Assembly (NCBI GenBank): GCA_033002965.1
Contig: JAURVB010003124.1
Coordinates: 1 to 64,000, forward strand
DNA: 64,000 nt
DNA from: Piper betle
Taxonomy: Eukaryota; Streptophyta; Magnoliopsida; Piperales; Piperaceae
Direction of reading: 5' to 3'
This document shows, one piece after another, positions 10,801 through 24,835 of the stretch (the stretch's first letter is position 1; the number at the start of each line of letters is the position of its first letter). The notes beneath the pieces are model-generated. The model did no database searches and was not told the DNA's origin. It saw only the letters and a program-made list of their open reading frames with translations. The position numbers and the translations under genes are program-made.

Positions 10801-13800
10801 GATTTTGTTGATTTAGATGCAAATTAGTGAAGCAGATTTTGATAATAAGTAATTATGTTTTTTTGCCCAGGTTTTCACATGATAATATTGTTACATGTTC
10901 TCGTGATGGTAGTGCAATCATTTGGATTCCAAGGTCACGCAGGTCTCATGTAAGCTTATCATGAATCATTGATTTTATTTAAACTGGGAAAGCCACATTT
11001 ACTGTAGAGTTACCATTGGTGTCTGCTGCACTTCTTGTTAAAGAGAAAGAGGCAATACTTAGTTGCGATGTTTTTTTCATGTTTTTAAGTTAACTCACGG
11101 CCAAGATGTTGATATTAATTTTTTAGAGGGAAAAACAAGTTTTTTTTCTTGTTAGGAGGAAGCTTGAAATAGTCTTTCAATAGATTACTGTATAATGATT
11201 ATGGGAAGTCTAAAGATGAGATGCACTATTTGGTCCTAGAATAAGAAAACTTTACTGATAGCATTGGTGAAGAAGGTGTGACAAGTCGTGAAATTTTTGT
11301 ACAGAACACTATTTGATGTATTTTTAGTGGGTGTTGTAGATGTGTAAGTAATAAAATTGAGGAATAACAGTTGTATTATGGTTAAGACTTAGGAGGGGAT
11401 TTTCCCCCTTTTTTCGGTGTAGAAGTTGATGGTGAATGGTATGTATTCTTAACTAGCACCCTAGAGAAAAAGATTTTGAGATGGTGATACATTATTTTTG
11501 GATGTTAATGGATTTTTTCCACATATACATATATCTTGCATATATCATTGGTTCATTTCATATTTACTTTTTTGGCGTAAATGGCCTTTGTAAATCTATG
11601 ACCAGACAATTACCCTTAACTCTGGGATTCAGGCAAAAGCTGGGCGTTGGATACGAGCATACCATCTGAAAGTTCCACCTCCTCCCATGCCTGCACTACC
11701 TGCTCGTGGAGGGCCTCGGCAGAGGAATCAGCCTACTCCTCGAGGTGTTAATATGATCATGTGGAGCTTGGATAATCGATTTGTGCTTGCTGCTATCATG
11801 GGTAATCCATTTTTATCTATTTCTAAGTGATGGTGAAAACTGAATTTCTTTGCTGCCTATTTCTTTATTTTATAATTATGTTCCCTAACAGATTGCAGAA
11901 TATGTGTGTGGAATGCTGTTGATGGTAGCTTGGTTCATTCCCTGACTGGTCATAGTGCTTCTGTAAGTATTGCCACTGAGGGACCTTGGCTTTTCTTCTA
12001 CGGCATTAGAAGTAACATGGTAGCAATTTTACCAATTCAGAGACAAGTTGAAATAAAGCTTTTATGAAATATTTTTGTTTGGTATTGCATTTCTTGAAGC
12101 ATGTGGACCTGTTAGACTGAATTAACCAATTTTGAGGTCCTATATAGTCTTTTGATAAAACTTTCCCGTATTATAGCTTGTTAAAATGTTTCTGGAGTTG
12201 TGTGTTTGACATTTTTCTTCAGCTTCAGCTTAAAATGCCCAGTTAAGAATTCATCTAACCAAGTTAGTGGTATTATTGTTTATAGACTTATGTTCTAGAT
12301 ATTCATCCTTTCAATCCTCGCATGGCCATGAGTGCTGGGTATGATGGCAAAACCATTATTTGGGATGTAAGTTCACTGATTTGTACTTTTTATTATGCAG
12401 AAATGAATAGTTAAAGTTAGTAATATATTGTGTCAAATTTCTTCAATTTAGATATGGGAAGGGATCCCTGTGCGTGAATATGAAACTGGAGGCTTCAAGT
12501 TGGTAGATGGGAAGTTCTCACCGTAAGTTGCCTATAGTGCACGTAGATTGCAGTTTTTATTTCTTTCCTTTTTGTTGTAGCCAAAACTAGAAGAGATGTG
12601 GGAAAAAAGTGTTGGAGGAAGACCTATGCTTATAACTAATAATTTCTTTGATTACTTTAAGATCTTTGGCTATTCTGTCTGAAATTTTCTTTGAAAAACT
12701 TTTCAATTGTTATTAGTTATTGCCTGAACTAGTTGGGCCTTCTGTTGTTGCTTGTTTGACTATTTGTGAATCACGTTGAATTTTACCAACTTGTCTTTTC
12801 TTAGTTACCAGATTGTAACGCGTACATTTGTTGAATGAAATTAGGGATGGTATGTCAGTTGTGGTTTCTGATGAAGCTGGTCAGTTGTACATTTTTTCTA
12901 CTGGTCAAGGAGAATCTCAAAAGGATGCAAAATATGACCAGGTATTTAAAGACCTCATTTTGATTGGCAACATTATTTTGTAGTGGGGAAAATGTGTATC
13001 TTCTGATTTATTTGTATATCATATGTGCTGAACAGTTTTTCCTCGGTGATTATCGCCCATTTATCCAAGATTCTCATGGAAATGTCGTTGATCAGGTAGT
13101 TGAATTTTTTTTATATTTTATTTTGATGAATTTTTTCTCAATCAGTGTTTGTGCATTGCTGGTCCCAAGCCCAGACCTCAGACCATCAAAATTTTGCCAA
13201 TTGTGATCACAGGGATACTAGATTAGGATCCATGTCCCAATTGTTTCTTGGGATTAGGTGGAAGGAGGAGAAAAATTTTGATCAATTTTTGGATGGCTAT
13301 ATTCATTTTAGTTTAGAAGTTTGTATTGTACAAATTGTAAATAAAAAGCAACAGGGTTACCTCTTTAGGCGCCATTAATTTATGACAAGTGGGTTTGGTT
13401 TTACTTCTTGTAGGAGACCCAACTTGCGCCACATCGAAGAAACATTCAAGATTTACTATGCAATCACGGTACATTTGATTTCTTGTTTAACATAAGTTTT
13501 AGTTTATGTATATGCTTGAAAATATGCATATAACTTGTCTTTCTCATTTAAAATTTTTTTTCGAGCGGTTATCAGGTATGATCCCATATCCAGAGGCATA
13601 TCAGAACATGTACCAACAAAGGCGTTTAGGTGCTCTAGGTATTGAGTGGCGCCCAGCTCCACAAGTTACTTTTGCCATCGGCCTTGGAGACAATCCTCAG
13701 CTACAAGCCCATTCATTTGTCCCATTTTTGGATCCGGACAGATGGAATGAACCATTGCCTGAGTTTGTAGACATTGATTGGGAACAGGAGAATATTGAGG

Positions 13801-16800
13801 TTCAGACTGATGATACTGATTCTGAATACAACGTAACTGATGAATACTCAAGTGAAGGAGAAGCTGAGAGCTTGAGTGGGAATTATTTCGAGAATGAAGG
13901 TAGTGCTGAAGAGACAGAGTTAAACCTTGCTAGAAAAGAAGGCATTCGGAAGTCAAATCGGCATAAACACATGCCAGAAGTAAGTGAAGCTTTAATATTT
14001 TTATCGTGAACTTACCAGTAATGTTAATAAGCGATTCTTCTTTTTCAGGTTGAGATAATGACTTCATCAGGTAGGCGAGTTAAGAGGAGAAATTTGGATG
14101 AACGTGATGGTTCAGGGTCTATACCATCACAAAAATCCAAATCAGTGCGCAGGAAGATGGGACGTAGGAGAAAATCATTAGCATCAAAATCATCTCGTCC
14201 CCGAAGGCGAGCTGCTAAAAATGCAATGACTTTATTTTCCCAAATGAATGGAATTTTATCTGATGGAGAAGGATGTGATTCTAAGAGCAATTCATTGAAT
14301 GATGAATCTTCTCTTCTTGATTCAAATATGTTGAGCGGTGAATCAGATAGATCAATCCAGCATACAGGAGAGGTACTTATTGATGATTGTGAAATGACAG
14401 GCAAACCAGATGAACTTTCTAAGCCTATTAATGGGGGTAAGAGGAGGTTGATTCTGAAGTTTCCAATTCGTGCTTCCGAGAAAATTGGTGCCAAATGGCT
14501 ACATAGGGGTGAGTCATCGTCCCAGCCTATTTGTGGAACACCAGTTGGAGCAGCAGATCCTGAACAAACAGATAATTCCTTGGAACATAAAGAATGTGGA
14601 GAGCATAAGAATTTTTCAGAGTGCGGAGGTGAGATTGTTGGAGATCTTTCTGGTTTGGGACATGCAGAATGTAAGATGAAATGGGGGAAGTAAAGGCACG
14701 CTCCTCTAAGCGAATGCGGATGACTCAAGAAGATCAAAGAAACATTTCAAATGGTAGTAATTGTCATTCCTTGCTAAACAAATGTAATGCTGTTGCACCA
14801 AAAGTTAATTGTGGAAGTTGGAGCCAACATTCAGACGACAAACTGCATGATCATATAGATGGTAAGATTGGCATAAATGGAAAATATAAAGAAATAGTTC
14901 CTGACAATGAAGTTAAATTGCTTTCTGGGGAGAATGTGTTACTTGCTGATTGCAGTAGAAGCAATGGCAGCCATGTTGTCTGTTCAAGCAGCGGTGACAG
15001 AGTCTGTGATGAGCGATTGATAAAGGCTGACACTTTCACCAGCAAGGGAAATGGGGTAAGTCTGGCTTGTGAGGACGTTAGTCAAGACATCCAAGCAACT
15101 GAACACCAACCTCAGCTTACAATTGGAAGGCTGAGGTTTAGGTCAAAAAAAGTGTAAATGAGCAGCAAAGTCCATCTTCAGACAATGAAGACAATTTTCA
15201 ACAAGAAACTGAAGAAGTGGATTGCCTTCCTGGAGCTAGTGGTGAAAATTATGGCATAGAGAAACCAAGGCTTCTTGGTGGTGGAAGTTTGAGTTCAATT
15301 GGTGCTAGGAGGTACAATTCTATTTATAGAAGGTCCAAGGCATACAGAAGTATAGCTGAAGAAAATTATCTTGGTGAAGATATGGATGTTTCAGAAGTGA
15401 AGTTGGAAGTTAATCAACATGAATTTCCTAGGAGGTCTGCACGTATGAAGGCTACAGTCTACGGGAGGGAAAGCCAAACTGTGGCAGAGGCATCCAATCA
15501 TTCTGAAAATCTTGGTTTAAGTTGGCCACGAAATCACCTTCCTGAGGATTGGGATGAGAATCCCAGGATGATCACTAGATCTAGTAGAAATCGAAGAGGA
15601 AATCCTTTTGAGAGAGAGTTAAATAAGAGAAAAAATATTCAATCAGCTAAAAAGCATTCTTGGTTGATGTTGACAGAGCAGGAGATAAATTATGTGCCTC
15701 AGTTTGGTGATGAAGTTGCATATATAAGACAGGTATCCAAAAACTTAGTGTATAAATATGTCTTAAGTTTGGGTAAAAGTTTGAATCACCGATGAACATG
15801 TTTGTTCTTTGCTTCATTAGGTAATTTCCTTATTTTCCATAAGCTCCATGTTGAACTTTCCTTCCCTGTTTCTGGATAAGATGTTTATCGAATGATTTTT
15901 CTGTTCCTTTTGGGACCATTTCTGAGATCTTGCCAAGCTTAAAATTTTTGGTTTAATTCCAAGCTGACTGTACTTAATAGCATGCTATTATGAAAGTCAC
16001 ATCTTTGGTAATATTTCTGTATCAGTATCATTACTTAGTTTTATTTTTGAATTAGCTTGTGTATTTGGGCTAGAATTACAAATCATTATTTACTGATCTT
16101 GCTGATATAAGATTATAATTTCTATATTATTATATAGTCAAGAAAGCCTTGTGATTGTCTGCGAATGTGCTCTTTACTTTTTTTTTCAATTCTTTTGTTC
16201 TAAATGCAATATGGCCTTTGTCATGTTGACTTGTGTTTTTCTAGGGTCATGAACAATATCTGAGTTGGTCCCATCGATTAGAACAAGGACCATGGGCAAC
16301 ATTAAATACAAATGTTAGGGCTGTAGAATTTTGCAAAGTTCTGCAGTTGGAGTATTCGTCACTGCCTGGATCTGGGGAAAGTTGTTGCAAACTAACTCTT
16401 GAATTTGTAGACCCTATGAGCAGTGTTTTTGGAGAGACATTTAAAGTGACTTTGCCAGAGTTGGTTGACTTTTCAGATTTTGTTGTTTTGAAATCCCGAT
16501 ATGATGCAGCTGTTGATCGTTGTTGGACAAATAGAGATAAATGTGAAGTATGGTGGAATAATGGGGAAGGTGGTAGTTGGTATTCTGGACGTATTGTGCA
16601 AGTAAAGCCTAAATCTTTGAACTTCCCGGATAGTCCCTGGGAAAGATACAGTGTTTTATACAAAAACGGTTCTGAAATTTATGATCACAGTCCTTGGGAA
16701 CTTCGGGATCCTGGTGGTTTATGGATTCACCAACAACTTGATAATAATGTCACACAAAAGCTTCTCTTCTCACTTGACAAGTTAGAGCGTAGTTCAAACC

Positions 16801-18093
16801 AGAGTCAGGTCATTTTTTACTTATATCTTTGTTTCAATAAAGTTTGTTTACGGTGTTGAAGATATGATTTTGGAGGGTTTGTTTGCAGGATTCATATGGG
16901 ATTCGAAGGTTGAAGCAGGTTGCACAGAAATCTGATTTCTTGAACAGGTATAGTTTCTTTTAAGGTTTTTGGTATAGAGATCTGTTTTTTAGACGCTGTT
17001 TATGTTAATTATTGGGGAACTGAGATGCACTAGAGAAACTTAAACACATCATTCAAAGATTAAAAGTGGCGTATTGGGTTTGGTAATTGTGATAAGATGT
17101 GAAAAGCCATTTTTGCTTGGGCTTTTGACAGCAAGTTTTTTGAATTTTAAAAATTAAACAAGTATGTATCTAGTCTAACAAAATAATATCAGCTTATATA
17201 GTCTGAATTTGTGACATATCACTAGTTTTAATTGCAAAGCAAACCAGAAATGTCGGGGGTGTTGGTTTGCTGTGTTTGAATCATTGTCAGTTTGTACATT
17301 GTATCTAGAGCTAGACGAAGCATTGTGACCTGTAATTTTCTATGTTCTATGACATGATTGAAGGGATGAGTCTAGGTATTACCTTAAATATTGCTTTATT
17401 TAGCCTTTAGCTGGTCTAGAATCATATTTGCTTATTATCATGGTTAAAGTGAAATGCCCACAAGTTCAAATTGAAATTATAAATATCGTTGGCACTATGT
17501 TGACACCGGATCACTGCTAGAAAATGCTTTTGGACTGCATGTTTTGAGAAACAAATTTGTGGATATATTGAAATGAGATGAGTAATATTCAGACGCATAT
17601 ACGACTTGTCACATTACTTTTAGGTGTGCATTGGTAGTGCCATGTTAGTTGAGTCAACAATCATTCCAGGATGCTTATGTTTAATTATTTGATAAAAACT
17701 TGCCATTTTGTTTTTGCATAAGTTTTGCAGTAATCAAGTTAAATGTGAAAGCAAGCTGATTTAAATGTGAAAGCAATCGAAAATGCTAAACTGTTAGATC
17801 CACAGGCTAGCTGGGATAAGCACATAAATGATGATAGTGAAGTTGATGGTGACTGTTTTCATGATGATGACGTTTCTTATTTTAATAATCATTTCTGCAG
17901 GTTCCCTGTTCCGTTATCTCTAGAAATTTTCAGGCGAAGATTAGAAAATAAATATTATCGGAGTTTGGATTCGGTGAAACACGATGCTGATGTTATTCTT
18001 GAGAACTGCAAGTTATACTTTTCCAGAAATACTGAGATACTCTCCAGGTTACTGCACCTTCAGGAGTGGTTCCGGCGGACTCTTAACTTGTAG
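7825..18093 (+). CDS. WD40/cryptoTudor/bromodomain protein, BRWD/PHIP family
   Basis: Predicted large nuclear chromatin-reader, about 1,656 residues after allowing for three missing bases. Coding exons: 7825-8141, 8238-8377, 8497-8735, 9184-9293, 9390-9467, 9555-9655, 9978-10072, 10159-10274, 10502-10608, 10685-10762, 10871-10949, 11633-11801, 11892-11962, 12286-12366, 12452-12522, 12845-12941, 13036-13095, 13414-13468, 13576-13979, 14049-15732, 16245-16808, 16889-16947, 17901-18093. WD40 repeats span residues ~225-650 (SDDRLVKIW, SDDGTCRIWD, GYDGKTIIWD). An acidic/basic linker follows (SGRRVKRRNLDE). A cryptoTudor-like region lies at ~1386-1573 (WYSGRI..SPWERYSVLY) and a short bromodomain-like C-terminus after that. 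Arabidopsis At5g49430-type proteins share this order and length. Animal PHIP/BRWD proteins bind modified histones and serve CUL4 ligases; by analogy only here. Frame breaks lie near 8708, 14684 and 15151. Intron 1 of the coding region appears to be GC-AG. Confidence 0.9.
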
Positions 18094-19207
18094 CTGTTCA
18101 GGCTTCAAAATTTTGTAGGTAAAATACATCAATATTGGCTGAGGGTCGATCCACAGGTAACAAATGTAGATAGATGCCACTTATTTTATTTCTTTTCAGC
18201 TTGCCAATAACAATCTTTTGGGGATGATCTAATTTTTGGAAGCTGGATCTTCCTTTGGGGGGTTGGTTGTTGGCCTTGCTGAATGTGGGGTGGGTGCCTT
18301 TGGAGAGCTACTTGTTGGTGGTCATCCTGCAATATTCTTTTTTGTACAGAGACACGATTTTTTTCATATAAGCAAATAGAAGAGGAATTTGAAGCAAATG
18401 TTCACCCTGGGTCTTTCATTTGACTTGCTAGCACGGGGGAGGGAGGTAAGAGTCACGTTGTTTACGTGTTCTAAAGCTATAAGCACCGGAAATAGAGGGT
18501 ACATTGATAGATGGTGAAAGTGAATGTTGCTATTCGGTCTCAATATCATATATGGTGGTGAGATCAAACGTCCAATTCACCAATTGTTTTGTTAATTTTT
18601 TGAAGGCATGGTATCTCTGCAATATGAAGGAAATCCTATCGTGAAACACCCTTTGCGCACGTATAATAAGCACGTTTGTCCAAGCCCTTAAGTCCAATGA
18701 GCTGGTGTCCCAATTGACTGTAAAATGTGAACAAAAAGATGACTGTGAAAATGTTCATGCTACATAGAATAAAGATCCAATTCCTTGAAAGGTTTTAGGA
18801 CATCAAAAAATGCCAACTGCATCGCTCTTACGTTTAAAACACTTTTGGAAATGCTACAAGACACGACAATAATTCTGTACTTGAAAAGGAAAAAATGTGA
18901 AAAGGAATTCTGTTGGCTTAAAACCTGTACTGTTTCCTTTGGAAGACAGATTTTTGGTCATATCCCCCAATTAATTTAGGTTATGTCAGTCAAAACAATT
19001 TATTCTTAAATAATGTTATTAGATTAAAAATAAAATGATAATTTTTTGTATCTTTTATATATTATAGGGTTTATTTTTATTTTATTATATATATAATAAT
19101 AATAATAATAAGATATGAATAATAGAATTTATTTTCAAATAATGGTATTAGATTGAAATAATAATTTTTTATACCTTTAAAATATTATAGGTATTTTTAT
19201 TTTATTT

Positions 19208-19243
<36 letters not shown>

Positions 19244-19479
19244 TTCTTCGAAACAAAGGGAGGCGGCAAAATCGAGGGGAGGGGCAAAGAACGGTAGCCA
19301 GAGTTTATCCGGCGAGAGAGGGAGAACAGTCACCTCCCACATCGTCTTCTCCGCCCATCGCAACCACCACCACTCTCTTAACCATTTCAGGCAACCACCC
19401 TCCTCCTCCCCCTTCCCCTCTCTCCACCGGCGACGACTACCACATTCGACGGCAGCGGATTTGATCCGACGGCGCGAAA
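18094..19479. other. 3' UTR and intergenic spacer with a duplicated AT-rich block
   Basis: The first roughly 270 bases are probably 3' UTR of the BRWD-like gene. From 19006 to 19241 an approximately 120-bp unit occurs twice in tandem (ATTAGATT...TATAGG...TTTTATTTTAT), each copy ending in an (ATA)n microsatellite (about 19091-19112 and 19211-19241). The CT-rich stretch 19310-19479 is the likely 5' UTR of the next gene. Confidence 0.6.
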
Positions 19480-19897
19480 ATGCAGGGGGCTTCCATCTCT
19501 CTTTCCTCCACCTTTCCCCCCCTCCCCAAATCCGACGCCTCCCGTGATTTCTCCCTCACCCGGCCTTCGCTCCTTCGATTCTGCGGCCTACGGCGGGAGG
19601 CCTTCGGCTTCTCCCCCGCTGTTCCCTCCATTTCTGCTCGCAGAGTTGCCGCCCCGCCGGGATGGCGGCGGTGCTGCTCGCAGAAGGTGACGGCCGCGGC
19701 TGCCGACAATGGCGCCGCCGGTAAGGGATTTGATTACGACCTCGTTATCATTGGCGCTGGCGTCGGCGGCCATGGAGCTGCATTGCACGCCGTAGAGAAG
19801 GTACCTCTGCAATTCGTTTGCGTAATTTGAGCGTTGATTGTTTGTTGTCTTGTACTCTTTGATGCACAGTCTTTTTGATGCTTCACAAGTTCATGTA

Positions 19898-19956
<59 letters not shown>

Positions 19957-22900
19957 TGATCTGGTGCCTGCTGTTAGGTTGAATGGTGCTTCTTGTTATT
20001 CTCTTTTTTTCCCTGAATTTCTATACTCTAATGCGAGGTAATAAGGATTGGATCAATGGCAGGGTTGGAAAACAGCTATTATTGAAGGAGATGTCGTTGG
20101 TGGTACCTGTGTGAATAGAGGCTGTGTTCCGTCTAAAGCTCTTCTCGCCATCAGTGGGAGGATGAGGGAGCTAAAATCTGAACATCACCTCAAGGCCCTA
20201 GGTATACAGGTCAGTAGTAGATGTTATTCGAAATGAATCTATATCATATAGCATTTTTTACCGTCGTTCTAGAGGTTGACAGAAGTTTGGTGTCAGGTGG
20301 CTGCTGCAAGCTATGACAGGCAGAAAGTTGCTGATCATGCTAATGATTTGGCTACAAATATCAGAAAAAATCTGACCAATTCCATGAAAGCATTGGGGGT
20401 TGACATATTGACGGGTGTTGGGACTATCTTGGTAATGTTTTTATCTTTGGTAGTGTCAATTTGACACTAGATTTAATTTATTAGTTATAATTATTTTGGT
20501 GGTTTGATAAAAGGTAAATCTTTTTAATGTATCCTCATTGCTCCATTATTATTCTTATAAATTTTTTCTTTTCTTTTTAAACTTGTTGCAGGGACCACAA
20601 AAGGTTAAATATGGAAAAGTAGGCTTTACTGAAACAGTGGTAACTGCAAAGGACATAATTATTGCCACTGGATCTGTTCCATTTGTGCCTGATGGCATTG
20701 AAGTTGATGGTATTGTTTTGCTTCTTATATTTTCACATCTTACGATTCTTACCATCAAACGTAGGTGTAAATAGCTCGTGAAATTTATTTGGTATTTTTA
20801 TTTTACTTTTCGTAATTAGATGTGTATATGTATCATATGTTCTTCCCGAATTCTTTTTTTCAGCTACCATTGCTTTTGGGTAGATGTGTTACGTTCTGTG
20901 AGTTTCACATTTTAAATTGATGGTGAACTTGATGTTCTTCTAGCACATGCTGGTCTTATCAATCTAGAAGAAAGATGATTGTTTTATCAGTACACTGATT
21001 GATTTTGAATCTCTGAGACAGGGAAAACTGTGATTACAAGTGACCATGCGCTGAAGTTGGAGACTGTTCCTGACTGGATTGCTATCATAGGAAGTGGATA
21101 TATTGGGCTTGAATTTAGTGATGTGTACACGGCTCTTGGTAGCGAGGTATATTTCTGTCTCTTTATGCCAGATTTGCGAGCCATGCTTATGCTTACCGAA
21201 CTGCGCCCTTGCAGGTTACCTTTGTTGAAGCACTGGATCAGCTAATGCCAGGCTTTGATCCTGAAATAGGAAAATTGGCTCAGAGGGTTCTCATTAACCC
21301 CAGGAAGATAGATTATCACACTGGTGTCCTTGCAAAAAAGGTGCTTTCTCGTAAAATATTACTGGCTTGTTCTTCATTTCAGAGTTAGAAATGTCTTTAC
21401 TAAGGCATTGTCTTGCTTTTACCGATAAAGGTCACTCCAGCAAAAGATGGTAAACCTGTAACTATTGAACTTATTGATGCAAAAACCAAGGAAACTAAGG
21501 ATACTTTGGAGGTAAACTCTAATAAAAATGCAAAAGTGCTCTATATATTCTGGAGAATGTTGTGTAGATTCCCATTGTGATCTTGTTATTTCTGCAGGTT
21601 GATGCAGCACTTGTTGCCACTGGCAGAGCACCTTTTACAAAGGGTCTTGGATTAGAAAATGTATGTGGATATTGAATACCTAAAATTTTTGGACTTAGAT
21701 GGTGTGTGCTCGCATTATACAAACTCATGGATGTTGATTTGGCAAATTGCAGATTAATGTGGCAACACAACGGGGGTTTGTTCCTGTTGATGAGCGTATG
21801 CGAGTTATTGATCAGGATGGAAATTTGGTTTGTCTTTGATAAATTCTCAAGAATATTTTAATTTCTTAAAATTATGGATTTTTCATAGTATACAGCTATG
21901 CGCCTATGTATGTCCCTGTATAATATTCTTAGTCTCATCTTTAAGTTGAAAATTTAATGATCTTGTTCAGGTTCCCCATGTATATTGCATTGGGGATGCA
22001 AATGGTAAAATGATGCTTGCTCATGCTGCAAGTGCACAGGGGATCTCAGGTACATCGTAGAGTAATGTTTTCTAACATCTTGTCAATATGCAAAATGCAT
22101 TATGGAAAAGGCACAAACATCGGAAGGATGCTAATAAGGCATCGTATTAATGTGTTTGTCCGTTTCACTGTAGTTATTGAGCAACTTTCTGGGAAAGAAC
22201 ATGTCTTAAATCACCTTAGCATCCCAGCCGCTTGTTTTACTCATCCAGAAATCAGTATGGTTGGGCTGACTGAGGTAACTGTTTTTTTATTAGTTCATGA
22301 TTACCAATTGTAAATTCTCCATTATTCATGTGTTGAACGTGTAGAGAAAGTTCATTTTGGATAGTGAGATTTTTTATATGCCAGTGACAAGCATCTTCAA
22401 ATGCGAGTTAAAATATTAGCTCTTTTGATTAAAAAGAAGTGGTTTGCGATCACATATTACTTTTTAAGGGATTTCTTGCGTATATTTGTCACACATTTCT
22501 AGATATGATATTCCCCTTGCTTAATGCAGTTTAGTGGCAGTTTCTGTTGTTACTTTTTTGCTTCAACTATTTTCTGACAGCAGCAACTACTGCTTTTGTA
22601 GCCACAAGCACAGGAGAAAGGTCAGAAAGAAGGATTTGAAGTAAGTGTTGCTAAAACCAGTTTTAAGGCAAACACAAAGGCCCTGGCTGAAAATGAAGGA
22701 GAGGGGATAGCCAAGGTAAGCATCTGTTTATCCCCCTAATTTGATGTGTAATATGAGTATAAAACTGCTTTAGTTTTTTTCTTCTTTTGAATGCTTCAAA
22801 ACAAAATATTCATCTGCTTATACATGATATTCTCCAAATATGAAACTCTTGCACAAGTCCTTTACTGGTTGGTGGGTGATCTATACTCCCATGTATGTAT

Positions 22901-23572
22901 TTAATGCAAACAGACTCTTCTTATGCACCTAGGTTTTTTTCCTGTGGCATCATCCCGTGATAATTGTTTCTACGATTGTCATGCAGTTAATATACAGACC
23001 AGATACTGGTGAGATTCTTGGGGTTCATATACTGGGGCTCCATGCTGCTGATCTTATTCATGAAGCTTCAAATGCAATAGCTCTCGACACAAATATACAG
23101 GTACTAATCTTTCACCGGGCGCAGCCATTTCACCTCTCCCGAGTCACAACAGCATGATACGTTAATCTCAAATATGTAATTACTTGGCTTTGCTGTGCTG
23201 TCATCATCGACAGCCATGGTAAAAGGCTACAGTGACTAGTAATTGCAGATTTAAATGATTACTTTGAGAGTAGCTTTGACCAGATTGTAAATGTTGTCCC
23301 TTTATGTGAAATTGCAGGATTTGAAGCTTGTCGTACATGCCCACCCGACTTTGTCTGAAGTGGTGGATGAACTATTTAAATCTGCCAAGGTAGCTTTATT
23401 CTGCTACTAAAGTATCTTTCGGATTCAGCTTGCGTAACCGTTTCTCGTATGTTATTTTATTCTGCTTCGATCTCATCCTGACAATGTCGTAATTCCTTAA
23501 AATGATTTCTGTTTGTGTTTGAAGATTAGCGCTGGAGTTCCTCAATCACTGCCTAAAACTGTTGCAGTCTAG
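19480..23572 (+). CDS. LPD: Plastidial dihydrolipoyl dehydrogenase (E3 of plastid pyruvate dehydrogenase)
   Basis: FAD flavoprotein that reoxidises dihydrolipoamide on E2 of the plastid pyruvate dehydrogenase complex, reducing NAD+. Fifteen exons with consistent phases give 572 residues: 19480-19800, 20063-20209, 20297-20431, 20592-20709, 21022-21146, 21215-21340, 21431-21511, 21598-21660, 21753-21827, 21971-22049, 22174-22274, 22602-22715, 22987-23100, 23318-23389, 23525-23572. A Ser/Arg-rich transit peptide covers about residues 1-75. Visible motifs are the FAD fold ([13 protein letters not shown]), the redox disulphide C123-x4-C128 ([15 protein letters not shown]), the NAD fold ([10 protein letters not shown]), the FAD contact near [13 protein letters not shown] and the catalytic HAHPTLSE at 540-547. 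CVNRGC rather than the mitochondrial CLNVGC points to the plastid isoform. No frame break is seen. Exon 1 is very GC-rich. Confidence 0.95.
19903..19953. repeat. (TA)n microsatellite in intron 1 of the LPD gene
   Basis: About 25 tandem TA units lie inside the first intron, between the donor at 19801 and the acceptor at 20062. This is likely a length-polymorphic site. Confidence 0.9.
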
Positions 23573-24274
23573 GCTACCCTTGTAATCGTATAAAGCTTTT
23601 CCGGCTAAAGTGGCGGCCAGTGGCTCCTGCCTCTTCCAACATTTTCGACGATGGCGAGGCTCCTCCCATTTGGCCATTAGCATGGGAATTGAGGTGTTCG
23701 ACTAAGTCATCATTGGATCTGTTGCCTAAATTAATTAAATAGTGTTCGATCGGGAGAGGTTAATCCTCCTAATTTTTGATCTATAAATGTTTACGGTCTA
23801 CGAACAGTGTTGATGCAGTGTTGCTCACTTATTTTTGCTTGTTTAATATTTCGTATTTCTATTTCTGATTGATTTTTTTTCGTTTTTGGTGGCTTGTTGA
23901 AGAATAGCTCTTTTGAACGAAAGAATTAATGGTTTCCGTCTAAATCCAACTATCAAGTACATGCACGGTAGGTTCTAACTTAATTACTTAAATATGTATA
24001 TGCCTCCAATCAGTTTAAGGTCCCACTTTTACTTGCGTGACCACCATATTGGACCCATGTTTCGCGGGGCCCATCCCCGGATTTAAAAATCCAATAAATA
24101 ATTCCCCAAAAAAAAGAGTTCCCTTCCTGTCTCTTCTGGCCGATCCGATCCCATCACCGCTGCCGGCCCCGACTCCGGCGACCACCTAGACGTTGATCTG
24201 GTTGAGCCCGCGCCTTGCCTCGTCCCGAGCGTCGCCGGATTTGTAGGGATCGATCTGGAAAAGGGTAGGTGACG
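23573..24274. other. LPD 3' UTR and intergenic spacer; SAR1 leader
   Basis: The 3' flank of the LPD gene runs to about 23900. From about 24115 the sequence turns GC/CT-rich and probably holds the promoter and 5' UTR of the SAR1-like gene. No other gene is seen. Confidence 0.5.
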
Positions 24275-24639
24275 ATGTTCCTGTTCGACTGGTTCTACGG
24301 CGTGCTCGCCTCCCTCGGACTGTGCAGAAGGATGCCAAGATCTTGGTCCTCGGCCTCGACAATGCCGGCAAGACGACTCTTTTGCATATGCTCAAGGATG
24401 AGGTTTTTGTCTTGTTATGTTCTTTGTTTTACTTGTTGTTGTCTTGTATGGGTGGATTTTTTTGGTTTGGTGGAAATTTTGATGACCGTTTGTGTTGTTG
24501 GCGTGTAGAGGCTGGTCCAGCATCAGCCGACGCAGTACCCTACATCGGAGGAATTGAGCATCGGCAGGATAAAGTTCAAGGCTTTGATTTAGGAGGGCAT
24601 CAGGTTGCTCGCAGGGTTTGGAAGGATTACTACGCCAAG
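24275..24639 (+). pseudogene. SAR1: SAR1 small GTPase, 5' fragment (exons 1-2 only)
   Basis: SAR1 recruits the COPII coat at ER exit sites. Exon 1 (24275-24402) encodes the amphipathic N-terminus [16 protein letters not shown] and the P-loop [17 protein letters not shown]. Exon 2 (24509-24639) encodes [18 protein letters not shown] and the switch II region [18 protein letters not shown]. The remaining roughly 110 residues (guanine-binding NKxD and C-terminal helix) are not found downstream; the intron runs into an LTR-like block from about 24836. Two one-base deletions also break the frame, near 24323 (TGGCAG read as TGCAG) and near 24585 (GCTTTCGAT read as GCTTTGAT). Gene identity is firm. 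Loss of function is inferred from the truncation. Confidence 0.88.
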
Positions 24640-24835
24640 GTTGTATTTTTTTCCCAGCCACTCTTGTTGTTGTTATGTTGGATTCGTTCTTTGTTGCTTT
24701 GCAGGCTTATTGTTAGTAATTTTTTGGTTTGATCTTTGATTTGTTGATTCATTTGTTTGATTAGGGGTAGCATTTTTTTTAGTTATTGATGATGAACCAA
24801 TTGAGTTTTGATCATGGGTTATGGAGCGGTGTTTG

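Noticed and set aside
17767..17900. Possible extra exon before the bromodomain exon of the BRWD-like gene
   Set aside because: The frame is open, but joining 16947 directly to 17901 keeps phase and restores FLNRFPVPLSLE as in relatives. The CTGCAG acceptor at 17900 is good, so the open frame is likely intronic.
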